Shown piece by piece: positions 25,748 through 33,368 of a stretch of DNA of 64,000 nucleotides. The first letter of the stretch is position 1. Each line of letters opens with the position of its first letter. Both the position numbers and the translations under genes were made by a program. Below the pieces are notes generated by a model. The model was not told where the DNA came from. It made no database searches and saw nothing but the letters and a program-made list of their open reading frames with translations. This stretch comes from Krasilnikoviella flava (GTDB taxonomy: Bacteria > Actinomycetota > Actinomycetes > Actinomycetales > Cellulomonadaceae), in assembly GCF_900167525.1 (NCBI RefSeq), contig NZ_FUZQ01000002.1:1-64000 (forward strand). Direction: 5' to 3'.

Positions 25748-27216
25748 CGTCGACGTCGGCCGGACCCGGGGCGACGGCGGCGGGCACCCTCGCCGCCGTC
25801 GACCTGGGCGCCACCAGCGGGCGCGTCATCCTGGGCCGGTTCTCTTCGACAGGCTCAGGGCGCCGCGGGCAGACGATGCACCTGCAGCACGTCGCACGGT
25901 TCCCCAACGAACCGGTCCGCACACCGGACGGCCTGCACTGGAACCTGCTGGAGCTGTACCGCCAGGTGCTCGACGGCCTGGCCGCGGCGGAGCGCGAGGC
26001 GCCGGGGGAGATCCTCGGCGTCGGGATCGACTCGTGGGCCGTGGACTACGGGCTGCTGCGCGGCGGCCGCCTGCTCGGCGTGCCGTACCACTACCGCGAC
26101 GCGCGCACGGCGGACGGCGTGGAGCGGGTGCACGCCCGGGTCGACGCCGCCGCGCTGTACGCGCGCAACGGGCTGCAGCACCTGCCGTTCAACACCGTCT
26201 TCCAGCTCGCGACGGAGGGGCCGCTGCTCGACCTCGCCGACCGCATGCTGCTGGTGCCGGACCTGCTGGCGCACTGGCTCACCGGGGCGGAGGTCGCGGA
26301 GCGCACCAACGCCTCCACGACCGGGCTGCTCGACGCCCGCACGGGGGAGTGGGACACGGGTCTCGCCGACCTCGTCGGGATCCCGCCCGGGATCCTGCCG
26401 CCCCTCGTCGACCCGGGGGCGTCGCTGGGGACCCTCAGCCCCGACGTCGCGCAGCTGGTGGGCCGGGCGCTCGAGGTGACGGCCGTCGGCTCGCACGACA
26501 CGGCCTCCGCCGTCGTCGCGGTCCCCGCCGCCGACCGGGACGTCGCCTACGTCTCGTGCGGCACGTGGGGGTTGGTCGGCCTCGAGCTCGACGGGCCGGT
26601 GCTCTCCGAGGACGCCCGCCTCGCCGGTTTCACCAACGAGGGCGGCGTCGACGGTCGCACGCGCTTCCTGCACAACGTCATGGGGCTGTGGCTGCTCAGC
26701 GAGTCGATCCGCACCTGGGAGCGCGAGTCCACGGCGGCGCAGCGGTCCAGCACCCTGCAGGAGCTCCTGGCCGAGGCGGCGCACGTCACCGCGCCCGTCG
26801 CCGTCTTCGACGTCGACGACCCGCGCTTCCTGCCGCCGGGCGACGTCCCGGGGCGCATCGCCGCCTGGTGCCGCGAGCACGACCAGCCGGTGCCCGCCAC
26901 GCGGGGCGAGTACGTGCGCAGCATCGTCGAGAGCCTCGCGCAGGCGTTCGCGGACGCCGTCACGACGGCGGCGAGGCTCGCGGGCCGCACCGTCTCGACC
27001 ATCCACGTGGTCGGCGGGGGCGCGCAGAACACGCTGCTGTGCCAGGCCACGGCGGACCGCTCCGGGCTGCCCGTGGTCGCCGGTCCCGTCGAGGCCACCG
27101 CGATCGGCAACCTGCTGGTGCAGGCCCGTGCCCGCGGTCTCGTGGACGGCGGCCTGGAGGACCTGCGCGCGCTCGTCGCCGCGGCGTTCACGCCCGAGCG
27201 CTACGCGCCGCGGTAG
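25744..27216 (+). CDS. rhaB: L-rhamnulokinase
   Basis: Phosphorylates L-rhamnulose at C1 with ATP. The 490-residue protein is a FGGY-type sugar kinase. It shows the N-terminal phosphate loop AAVDLGATSGRVILGRF, the signature GIDSWAVDYGLL near residue 98, GSHDTASAV near 250 and the ATP-site VVGGGAQNTLL near 425. The ATG overlaps the rhaEW stop. Residues 34-41 (SSTGSGRR) are encoded by a REP-like sequence (25844-25862) and look like an insertion next to the phosphate loop. Its 3' end overlaps the convergent ATPase gene by 16 bases. Confidence 0.94.
   Translation: MTSTSAGPGATAAGTLAAVDLGATSGRVILGRFSSTGSGRRGQTMHLQHVARFPNEPVRTPDGLHWNLLELYRQVLDGLAAAEREAPGEILGVGIDSWAVDYGLLRGGRLLGVPYHYRDARTADGVERVHARVDAAALYARNGLQHLPFNTVFQLATEGPLLDLADRMLLVPDLLAHWLTGAEVAERTNASTTGLLDARTGEWDTGLADLVGIPPGILPPLVDPGASLGTLSPDVAQLVGRALEVTAVGSHDTASAVVAVPAADRDVAYVSCGTWGLVGLELDGPVLSEDARLAGFTNEGGVDGRTRFLHNVMGLWLLSESIRTWERESTAAQRSSTLQELLAEAAHVTAPVAVFDVDDPRFLPPGDVPGRIAAWCREHDQPVPATRGEYVRSIVESLAQAFADAVTTAARLAGRTVSTIHVVGGGAQNTLLCQATADRSGLPVVAGPVEATAIGNLLVQARARGLVDGGLEDLRALVAAAFTPERYAPR
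25844..25862 (+). repeat. REP-like half element inside rhaB
   Basis: CTTCGACAGGCTCAGGGCG matches the CGACAGGCTC core of the intergenic palindromes at 1668-1686 and 6676-6691. It is in frame and adds the residues SSTGSGR. Confidence 0.5.
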
Positions 27217-27797
27217 GACGCGGCGGTCGCCATGCCGATCGCCATGCCGGTCGCCATGCCGGTCGCGATCCTGGCGTCCGTGCCGGCGACCCCCGCGGGC
27301 ACGGCGACCAGGGCGACCGGCCCGACCGCCGGCGTGGCGCCGGCCAGCGGCGCGGCCGAGGCGAACTGCGCCCACACGTGCTTCTCGCCGTGGTCGGTGC
27401 GGTACCAGCCGACCCGGTCGGCGATGGTCTCGGCGAGCCGCAGCCCGTGCCCGCCCTCCCCGGGCTCGCGGTCCTGCGGCACGACGGGCGGCCGGTCGGG
27501 GCTGCGGTCCACGACGTCGAGCACCGCCACCCGTCCGTCGCACAGCAGCCGGGCCGTGACCGGCGGGCGCGCGTGCTCCAGCGCGTTCGCCACCAGCTCG
27601 CTCGCGACGAGCACCATCTGCTGACGGCCGGACAGGCCGCCGACGTCCGCCGCCGGCCCGGTCGCCGCGGCCTCGCAGTGACAGGGGAGGCGTGCCTCGA
27701 GCTCTGCCCGCACGTCCGCGAGCTCGTCGACGGTGCGCAGCGTCCACGACCCGACGACGGCGAGCCCCCGCGGAGGAACGCCCTCCCGCGGGCTCAA
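27201..27797 (-). CDS. RsbW-like ATP-binding protein (histidine-kinase-type ATPase fold)
   Basis: A 198-residue anti-sigma-factor-like serine kinase or sensor ATPase. The N box reads ELVANALEHA and the G box GGHGLRLAETIADRVGW, as in actinobacterial HATPase_c_2 regulators. No ATG or GTG fits. The TTG at 27797-27795 overlaps the TGA of a seven-codon upstream ORF that has a strong AGGAGG site, so I choose TTG with coupled translation. The C-terminal tail is low complexity (ATGMATGMAIGMATAAS), encoded by a 12-bp tandem repeat. The target is unknown. It converges on and overlaps the end of rhaB. Confidence 0.68.
   Translation of the reverse strand: MSPREGVPPRGLAVVGSWTLRTVDELADVRAELEARLPCHCEAAATGPAADVGGLSGRQQMVLVASELVANALEHARPPVTARLLCDGRVAVLDVVDRSPDRPPVVPQDREPGEGGHGLRLAETIADRVGWYRTDHGEKHVWAQFASAAPLAGATPAVGPVALVAVPAGVAGTDARIATGMATGMAIGMATAASYRGA
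27226..27261. repeat. Three tandem 12-bp units (GTCGCCATGCCG)
   Basis: Units at 27226, 27238 and 27250 differ only in the first base of the middle copy. They encode the TGMA-type tail of the RsbW-like protein on the minus strand. Confidence 0.75.
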
Positions 27798-27817
27798 CGA
27801 AGCACGCCCTGAACCAT
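27794..27817 (-). CDS. Seven-codon leader ORF (MVQGVLR) coupled to the ATPase gene
   Basis: ATG at 27817 follows a near-consensus AGGAGGCGGC. The ORF ends in TGA at 27796-27794, which overlaps the TTG start of the RsbW-like gene as TTGA. It probably loads ribosomes onto the weak TTG start. It is too short to judge by conservation here. Confidence 0.4.
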   Translation of the reverse strand: MVQGVLR

Positions 27818-27959
27818 GCCGCCTCCTGTGCCAACGGGGTCGTTTCCCTGCCGCAGGGCCGCGCCGGCGGCCGAGTCCGACGTCGACCCTACTGCCCCTC
27901 GGGCGGCGTCGCGCGCGCAGCCACCGGTTGCCTCGTGCGCGGCTGTGACCTGCAACGAC

Positions 27960-27999
27960 GCCCCGCCCGCGACCGTCGTCGGACGGTCGCGGGCGGGGC
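27960..27999 (-). terminator. Strong hairpin terminator after the pectate lyase operon
   Basis: The 18-bp arms 27960-27977 and 27982-27999 are perfectly complementary around the loop GTCG. The hairpin lies 15 bases after the PL1-CE8 stop codon on the minus strand. No T-tract follows, as is usual in GC-rich Actinobacteria. Confidence 0.75.
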
Positions 28000-28014
28000 A
28001 TCGCACCGGGGCGG

Positions 28015-30054
28015 TCAGCGACGCCAGGGGCGCCAGCCGTCGTCGCCGGTGAGGTACGCCTCGCGGGTGTGCGCGGCGGCCTCGTCGTCCGTCAGCTGCG
28101 GCCGCCCGTCGACGACCTGGCCGGCGGGCGCGGCGCCCGGCCCGGCGTTGCGGAACTCGCGCATGAAGTCGTCGCGCCACGACCATCCGCTCATGTCCGA
28201 CCAGGCGGGGGTGCCGACGTGCGCGCCCAGCCACGAGTCGCGCACCACGACCGACGGGTCGACGAGCGGGTTGCTGCTCGGGTGCCACGGGCGGCCGAGG
28301 AAGACGGTGCCCGCCGCGGCGTCGGAGGTGAACCGCGTGTGCGTGAACAGGAAGCCCTTGCCCCCCGGCACGGTCGCCGGGGCGGCCACGTACCCGTTGT
28401 TCGTCCCGGAGCCACGGTCCAGCGAGCGGATCTCCGAGTCCTCGACGACGAGGGTGCCGCCGCCGTAGACGAAGTCGACGTCCCCCTCGATGTACGAGCC
28501 CGTCACGTACGTGCGCGACGCCGTGTCGCCGGAGCCCGGGTCTGCGAGGTACGTGTCCTGGTTGCCGAGCAGCCGCACGTCGTCGAGCACCGTGCGGTCG
28601 CCCGACGTGCGCAGCGCGAGAGCCTGGCTCCCGCCGTTCGCGGCCTCGTCGTAGGCGTTCTCGACGGTGAGGTCGCGCAGCGTGACGTCCTCGGCCAGCA
28701 CCGACAGCACCGGCGAGCCGGTGTGCCCGAACGTGCCGCCGTAGAACTTGGCCTGGCCGGCGGCGAGGTCGTAGGTGAGCACCACGTCCTCGGGGTCGCC
28801 GGTCGCGCCACGGATCGTCACGCCGTCCGCGCCGGGCCACACGCGCACCACCTCGCGGTAGACGCCCGGCTCGACGACGATCTCCACCGGGTGCGACGAG
28901 CGCGAGGCCGCGCCCACGGCGGCCCCGATCGACGCGTAGTCGCCGGTGCCGTCGAGCGCTACCGTGACCGTGCGACGGACCTTCTCCGGCGCGCCGAGCG
29001 TGCCCGCGTCGGCCGTGAGGATCCGGACGACGTCGGCCACGTCGTCGGGCGCGTACGCGTACCGGGCGGCCGGGTCGAACGTCGGCCCGGTGTCGTCCTT
29101 GCGGCCGCGGATCGTGGTGAACCGGTTGTCGCGCGAGTCGACCTTCGAGGCCGGGTCCTTGGCGACGATCGCGTCCTCGCCGTTCGAGTAGACGCTCGAC
29201 TCGACGACGAGCTGCGACGCCCCGCGCGACATCGTGCCGTACTGCGCCTGCCCGTCGAACCAGTTGTTGTAGAGGTGTCCGGCGGCGACGTTGTCGATGC
29301 TCGCGTTGCGCTGGTAGGTGTTCGAGAACCGGTTGTGGTGCATCGTGATCTCGGTGACCACGTTGTCGGTCCAGCCCACGCCCACCGTCTTGTTGTGGTC
29401 GTGCAGGTAGTTCCACGACAGCGTGACCGCCGTGGAGTCCTTGCGGACGTCGATCAACCCGTCCCCCAGGCGCGTGAGCTCGTTGTGGTCGATCCACACG
29501 TGGCTGGACGTGTCGACGCGGATGCCGTCGTTGTCGTTCTCCGCGCTCTTGCCGTCCCAGTCGCCCGGCACGTACGAGTCGCGGAAGCGCAGGTTGCGCA
29601 CGACGACGTTCTGCACGTGGTCGAGCCGGAGGCCGACGCCCACCAGCTCGGCGTCCGACGCGAGGCCGACGATCGTCTTGTCGCTCGCCACGTCGATCAT
29701 CGAGCCGAACTCGGCGGGCTCGATCGTGCCCTTGACGTAGATGGTCAGCGGGTCGTCGGACGCCGCCGCGTCGGCGAGCGCGGCCGCGTCGCGGACGGTG
29801 ACGGCGTCGCCGCCCGCCCCGCCGGTCGTGCCGTGCGGGAGGTCGTCGGTCGGGGTGGCGGCGAAGCCGGTCGCGACGGGCGACCAGACCGGGCCGTCGG
29901 CCGTCGTGGTGGTGGGCGCGCCGATGCGGTCCAGCACCGTCGCCCCGGCCGCGGCCGGGTCGACGTCGGTGGCGTGCGCGGCGGGGGCGAGCAGGGTCAG
30001 GGCCAGCACCGGGGCGCCGAGCACGGCGGCGGCACGGGTCGTCGTGAGTCTCAT
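28015..30054 (-). CDS. Secreted pectate lyase (PL1)-pectin methylesterase (CE8) fusion
   Basis: A 679-residue two-enzyme protein with a Sec signal peptide (cleavage near AAHA-TD). The PL1 beta-helix (about residues 40-370) shows DNDGIRVD, VWIDHNELTRLGDG, HDHNKTVGVGWTD and HHNRFSNTYQRNAS, with the probable catalytic Arg. The CE8 domain (about 385-670) begins VTVALDGTGDYASIGAAV. It has the catalytic motifs GNQDTYL near 496, VDFVYGGG near 528 and FLGRPW near 586. Demethylation and cleavage in one chain suit methylated homogalacturonan. It lies 36 bases after the tandem paralogue. Confidence 0.93.
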   Translation of the reverse strand: MRLTTTRAAAVLGAPVLALTLLAPAAHATDVDPAAAGATVLDRIGAPTTTTADGPVWSPVATGFAATPTDDLPHGTTGGAGGDAVTVRDAAALADAAASDDPLTIYVKGTIEPAEFGSMIDVASDKTIVGLASDAELVGVGLRLDHVQNVVVRNLRFRDSYVPGDWDGKSAENDNDGIRVDTSSHVWIDHNELTRLGDGLIDVRKDSTAVTLSWNYLHDHNKTVGVGWTDNVVTEITMHHNRFSNTYQRNASIDNVAAGHLYNNWFDGQAQYGTMSRGASQLVVESSVYSNGEDAIVAKDPASKVDSRDNRFTTIRGRKDDTGPTFDPAARYAYAPDDVADVVRILTADAGTLGAPEKVRRTVTVALDGTGDYASIGAAVGAASRSSHPVEIVVEPGVYREVVRVWPGADGVTIRGATGDPEDVVLTYDLAAGQAKFYGGTFGHTGSPVLSVLAEDVTLRDLTVENAYDEAANGGSQALALRTSGDRTVLDDVRLLGNQDTYLADPGSGDTASRTYVTGSYIEGDVDFVYGGGTLVVEDSEIRSLDRGSGTNNGYVAAPATVPGGKGFLFTHTRFTSDAAAGTVFLGRPWHPSSNPLVDPSVVVRDSWLGAHVGTPAWSDMSGWSWRDDFMREFRNAGPGAAPAGQVVDGRPQLTDDEAAAHTREAYLTGDDGWRPWRR

Positions 30055-30090
30055 GGATGCTCCTCGATCAAGGGTGTCGATCAGGGGTGG

Positions 30091-31653
30091 TCAGGAGTCG
30101 CGCGGGTCGTCGGTCGAGCGCCCGCCGCCGACGAGGGCGACGTCGTCGAGCACCGTGCCGTCGCCGGCGTCGCGCAGGGCGAGCGTCTCGCGCGGCCCGT
30201 TCGCCTCGGCGTCGTACGTGTTCTCGAGCGTGAGGTCGCGCAGGGTGACACCGTCGGCGAGGACGGTCGCGGTGGCCCAGTCGCTGGCGGGCTTGTCGTA
30301 CGTGACGACGACGTCGGCCGGGTCGCCGGTGGCGCCGCGGATCGTGAGGCCCTCGGCGCCCGGCCACACGGACAGCACCTCGCGGTACGTGCCCGGTCCG
30401 ACGACGATCTCGACCGGCCGGAGCGACCGCGACGCCGCGCCGACGGCGGCCTGGACGGACAGGAAGTCGCCCGTGCCGTCCTGCGCCACCATGACCTGGC
30501 GTCCCAGGCGCTCGTCGCGCGAGGAGCGGGTGCCGGCGTACCGGGTGAGCAGCGGGACGACGTCCTCGACGTCGTCGGCCGTGTACTCGTAGAGGTCGGA
30601 CGCCTCGAAGGTCGGCCCGGTCTCGGCCGGCTCCTCGCCCCAGTTCCCCCGGAACAGGTTGTCGCGCTGGTGCAGGCGGGCGGCGTCGCCGCTGAGGATG
30701 AGCGGGTTGCGGGCGTTCTCGTAGACGCTGGACTCCACCAGCAGCGTCGACCCGCCGCGCGACGTCGTGCCGTACGAGCTCACCCCGGACAGCCAGTTGT
30801 TGTAGAGGTGGCCGAGCGCCACGTTGTCGATGCTGCCGTTGCGCTGGTGCACGTTGGAGAACCGGTTGTGGTGCAGCGTCAGCGTGGTCACGACGTTGTC
30901 CGTCCACCCGACGCCGAGCGTCTTGTTGTGGTCGTGGAAGGAGTTCCACGACGCCGTCACGGCGGTGGAGTCCTTGCGCACGTCGAGCTGGCCGTCGCCG
31001 AGGCGCGCGAACTCGTTGTGGTCCACCCACACGTGGTCGGAGGTGTCGATGCGGATGCCGTCGTTGTCGTTGTCCGCGCTCTTGCCGTCCCAGTCGGCCG
31101 CGACGTACGAGTCGCGGAACGTCAGGTTGCGGATGATGACGTTCTCGACCTCGAGCAGCCGCAGCCCGCCGCCGACGAGCTCGCCGCCGGTCGCCGCGCC
31201 GACGATCGTCTTGTCGCTCGCCACGTCGATCATCGAGCCGAACGGCTCCACGTCGAGGGTGCCCTGCACGAGGATCGTCAGCGGCTCGTCGGCCGCCGCG
31301 AAGGCCGCGAGGTCCGCGGCGTCGCGCACCGTGACGGTGCGGCCGCCGGCGCCGCCGGTGGTGCCGTCCGGCAGCTCGTCGGTCGGGACGGAGGCGAAGC
31401 CTGTCGCCGTGGGGGACCAGACGGGGCCGTCCGCGGTGGTCGCGGGCGGCGCCCCGATGCGGTGCAGCAGCGCCCGGCCGGCAGCCTCGGGGTCGGTGCC
31501 GGGCGACGCCTGCGCCGCCGGGGCGAGCAGCGTCAGGCCGAGCACGGGCGCGGCCAGGGCCGCCGTGACCCGGCGGGCTCGCGAGCCGGTCCGGTGCGGC
31601 CGGGGGGAGGTGGTGCGGTGCGGGGAGTGCCGATGGTCCGCGGTGAAGGGCAT
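30091..31653 (-). CDS. Secreted pectate lyase (PL1) with a truncated CE8 domain
   Basis: A 520-residue paralogue of the next gene. A signal peptide with an extended basic N-terminus (MPFTADHRH) ends near AAQA-SP. The PL1 domain keeps VWVDHNEFARLGDG, HDHNKTLGVGWTD and HHNRFSNVHQRNGS. From about residue 388 a CE8 domain starts (VMVAQDGTGDFLSVQAAV) but stops at residue 520, just where the paralogue has GNQDTYL. All catalytic esterase residues are therefore absent. GAGAGG precedes the ATG. It is first in the pectin operon, under the CCGG-centred operator at 31838-31851. Confidence 0.9.
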   Translation of the reverse strand: MPFTADHRHSPHRTTSPRPHRTGSRARRVTAALAAPVLGLTLLAPAAQASPGTDPEAAGRALLHRIGAPPATTADGPVWSPTATGFASVPTDELPDGTTGGAGGRTVTVRDAADLAAFAAADEPLTILVQGTLDVEPFGSMIDVASDKTIVGAATGGELVGGGLRLLEVENVIIRNLTFRDSYVAADWDGKSADNDNDGIRIDTSDHVWVDHNEFARLGDGQLDVRKDSTAVTASWNSFHDHNKTLGVGWTDNVVTTLTLHHNRFSNVHQRNGSIDNVALGHLYNNWLSGVSSYGTTSRGGSTLLVESSVYENARNPLILSGDAARLHQRDNLFRGNWGEEPAETGPTFEASDLYEYTADDVEDVVPLLTRYAGTRSSRDERLGRQVMVAQDGTGDFLSVQAAVGAASRSLRPVEIVVGPGTYREVLSVWPGAEGLTIRGATGDPADVVVTYDKPASDWATATVLADGVTLRDLTLENTYDAEANGPRETLALRDAGDGTVLDDVALVGGGRSTDDPRDS

Positions 31654-31837
31654 CGTCGCGCCTCTCGTGAGACTCGGGCCGGTGGCCCTCGGGTCGGGAC
31701 GAGCGGGCGGCGGCCCCGGGCGCCGTCGTGGCGGGTCCCCGGTGGTGCCTGTCGTTGCTGGTCGTGCTGCTCGTGGTGCGGCCGACGTCGGTGTCGGACT
31801 TCCCGTGCCCGTCGCGCTCTGCGACCGGAAACGCCTC

Positions 31838-31884
31838 AGAAACCGGTTTCTCACAACGTAGCCGATGGTGGACGCCCGCGTCAA
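31838..31884 (-). promoter_or_regulatory. Promoter and operator of the pectate lyase operon
   Basis: On the minus strand, TTGACG (31884-31879), an 18-base spacer and TACGTT (31860-31855) form a promoter. The perfect 14-bp palindrome AGAAACCGGTTTCT (31838-31851) begins 3 bases downstream. The same GAAACCGGTTTC core occurs twice before the GH43 gene, so the LacI-DUF6807 fusion protein is the likely regulator. Confidence 0.65.
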
Positions 31885-31927
31885 TAGTTCAGCCGCCGGT
31901 ACCAATCGGAGCGTGCGGAGGGCGGAG

Positions 31928-32689
31928 CTACCGCGCCGCTGCGCCGAGCCGGTCGCGCCATCGCTCCCACGGGGGCGCGACCGCCCAGTTCAGCCGCAGC
32001 GTGCGCGCCGCCCGGACCAGGCGACGGCGGCGGCCGTACCGCAGGGTCCGGGCGGACACACCGACCCGGAGGTGCCGGTCCCGGACGATCCGGCGGCGGG
32101 GCCCGAGCGCGAACGCGAGGTCCAGGTCGTCGTGGACCTCCGGGTCGACTCGTTCGACCTGGTCGCGCACGGCCCACCAGGTGCTGCGGCGCAACGCCAT
32201 GCAGGAGCCCCACAGCGCGGTGTGGCCGAGCGCCATCCGGGTGCTGGCGTAGTAGGCGGAGAGGTAGAGCGCGCACGCCCAGCGGCCGCCCCGCAGGTCG
32301 GTGAACGTCCCCGTCCCGGTCACGGCGTCGACGGCCGGGTCGGCGGCCATGCGCTCGGCGACGGCCCGCACCCAGCCGGGGCCGGGCTGCGAGTCGGCGT
32401 CGAGGCGCGCCAGGACCTCGCCCCGGGCCGTGTCGTACCCCGCCGCGGCGGCCGCGGGGATGCCGACCCGCGGCTCGTGGACCACGACCGCGCCCGCGCG
32501 CCGCGCGACGTCGGCGGTCTCGTCGGTGGAGGCGTTGTCCACCACCACGACCTCGAGCGGAGAGAGGGTCTGCGCCGCGAGGAGCGTGAGGCACCGCTCG
32601 AGCGCGGCGGCGTCGTCGCGGGCGGGGACGACCACGGAGACCGTGGGAAGCGGCCGCCCCGCGGGCGGGGCGGCCGGCACCCCCGTCAC
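31928..32689 (-). CDS. Glycosyltransferase family 2
   Basis: A 253-residue cytoplasmic or membrane-associated GT-A transferase. VSVVVPARDDAAALERCL is the nucleotide-binding start, VVVDNASTDET follows near residue 50, and LARLDADSQPG near 95 contains the DxD-type metal site. DDLDLAF near 195 resembles the usual ED base region. The GTG start overlaps the TGA of the upstream membrane-protein gene (GTGA), so the pair is translationally coupled. Donor and acceptor are unknown; a polyprenol-phosphate or cell-envelope glycan role is possible. Confidence 0.82.
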   Translation of the reverse strand: MTGVPAAPPAGRPLPTVSVVVPARDDAAALERCLTLLAAQTLSPLEVVVVDNASTDETADVARRAGAVVVHEPRVGIPAAAAAGYDTARGEVLARLDADSQPGPGWVRAVAERMAADPAVDAVTGTGTFTDLRGGRWACALYLSAYYASTRMALGHTALWGSCMALRRSTWWAVRDQVERVDPEVHDDLDLAFALGPRRRIVRDRHLRVGVSARTLRYGRRRRLVRAARTLRLNWAVAPPWERWRDRLGAAAR

Positions 32690-33297
32690 GGGAGCCCCCG
32701 CGCCGGTGTCCGGGCAGCGACCCCGGCGACGAGCAACGCCGCCGCGACGCTGCCGGCCAGCGCCGCCGCGAGGTCGCCGACGGTGTCCGGGTACGTCACG
32801 TGGATGCTGTCGTCGACGAAAGTGTGCCCCGCGGCCTCGAGCAGCTCCCAGACGACGGCGAGCAGCACGCCGAGGCCGGCCGTCGTCAGCGCGGCCGTCG
32901 CGCGGTGCCGGACGGGGGAGACCGCGACGCCGCCCCGGGTCAGCACCTGATGGGCCAGGGCCGCGAGCGCCCCGGTCGCGACGGCGTGCACGAGCAGGTC
33001 CAGACCCTCGACCCGCTCGTAGAGCCCGGCCACGGCGCACCACGCGGCGGCGAGCATGACCGTGCCGCACGTGACGTCGAGCCAGGCGGGGGCGCCGGCC
33101 GCCCGGGGCACCATCGAGCCGCCCAGGACGAGGGCGAACAGCGCGACGGCGACGCCGTCCGACGTCGCCGCGGCGACCAGGACGCTCACCAGCGCGGCGG
33201 CGCGGACGGCGTCGCCCAGCACGATGCCCCACGTCGGCCTCCCCGGCGCGGGGCTCCATGCCGTCCTGGTGCGCGTGGTCAGCGGTGCCGGCGTCAC
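32686..33297 (-). CDS. YjdF/DUF2238-like membrane protein
   Basis: A 203-residue protein with about six hydrophobic helices. VVWELLEAAGHTFVDDS and YPDTVGDLAAALAGSVAAAL near the C-terminus resemble the E/D-rich signature of the DUF2238 (YjdF) family, whose role is unknown. It is coupled by a GTGA overlap to a GT2 glycosyltransferase, which hints at a shared envelope function (inference). Confidence 0.6.
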   Translation of the reverse strand: MTPAPLTTRTRTAWSPAPGRPTWGIVLGDAVRAAALVSVLVAAATSDGVAVALFALVLGGSMVPRAAGAPAWLDVTCGTVMLAAAWCAVAGLYERVEGLDLLVHAVATGALAALAHQVLTRGGVAVSPVRHRATAALTTAGLGVLLAVVWELLEAAGHTFVDDSIHVTYPDTVGDLAAALAGSVAAALLVAGVAARTPARGLP

Positions 33298-33368
33298 GTG
33301 GCCAGCCTAGGCAGCGGCGGCGGGAGCCCACCCGTCGAGCGACGGAGAGGGCCCCTGCCGCCGGACGG

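Noticed and set aside
27794-29497. 567-residue minus-strand frame running into the leader ORF
   Set aside because: It is out of frame with the PL1-CE8 gene on the same strand and has no recognisable domain. Only its last seven codons, with their own ribosome site, look real.
31654-31905. N-terminal extension of the upstream pectate lyase
   Set aside because: The extension covers the promoter and operator. The ATG at 31653 has a ribosome site and gives a proper signal peptide.
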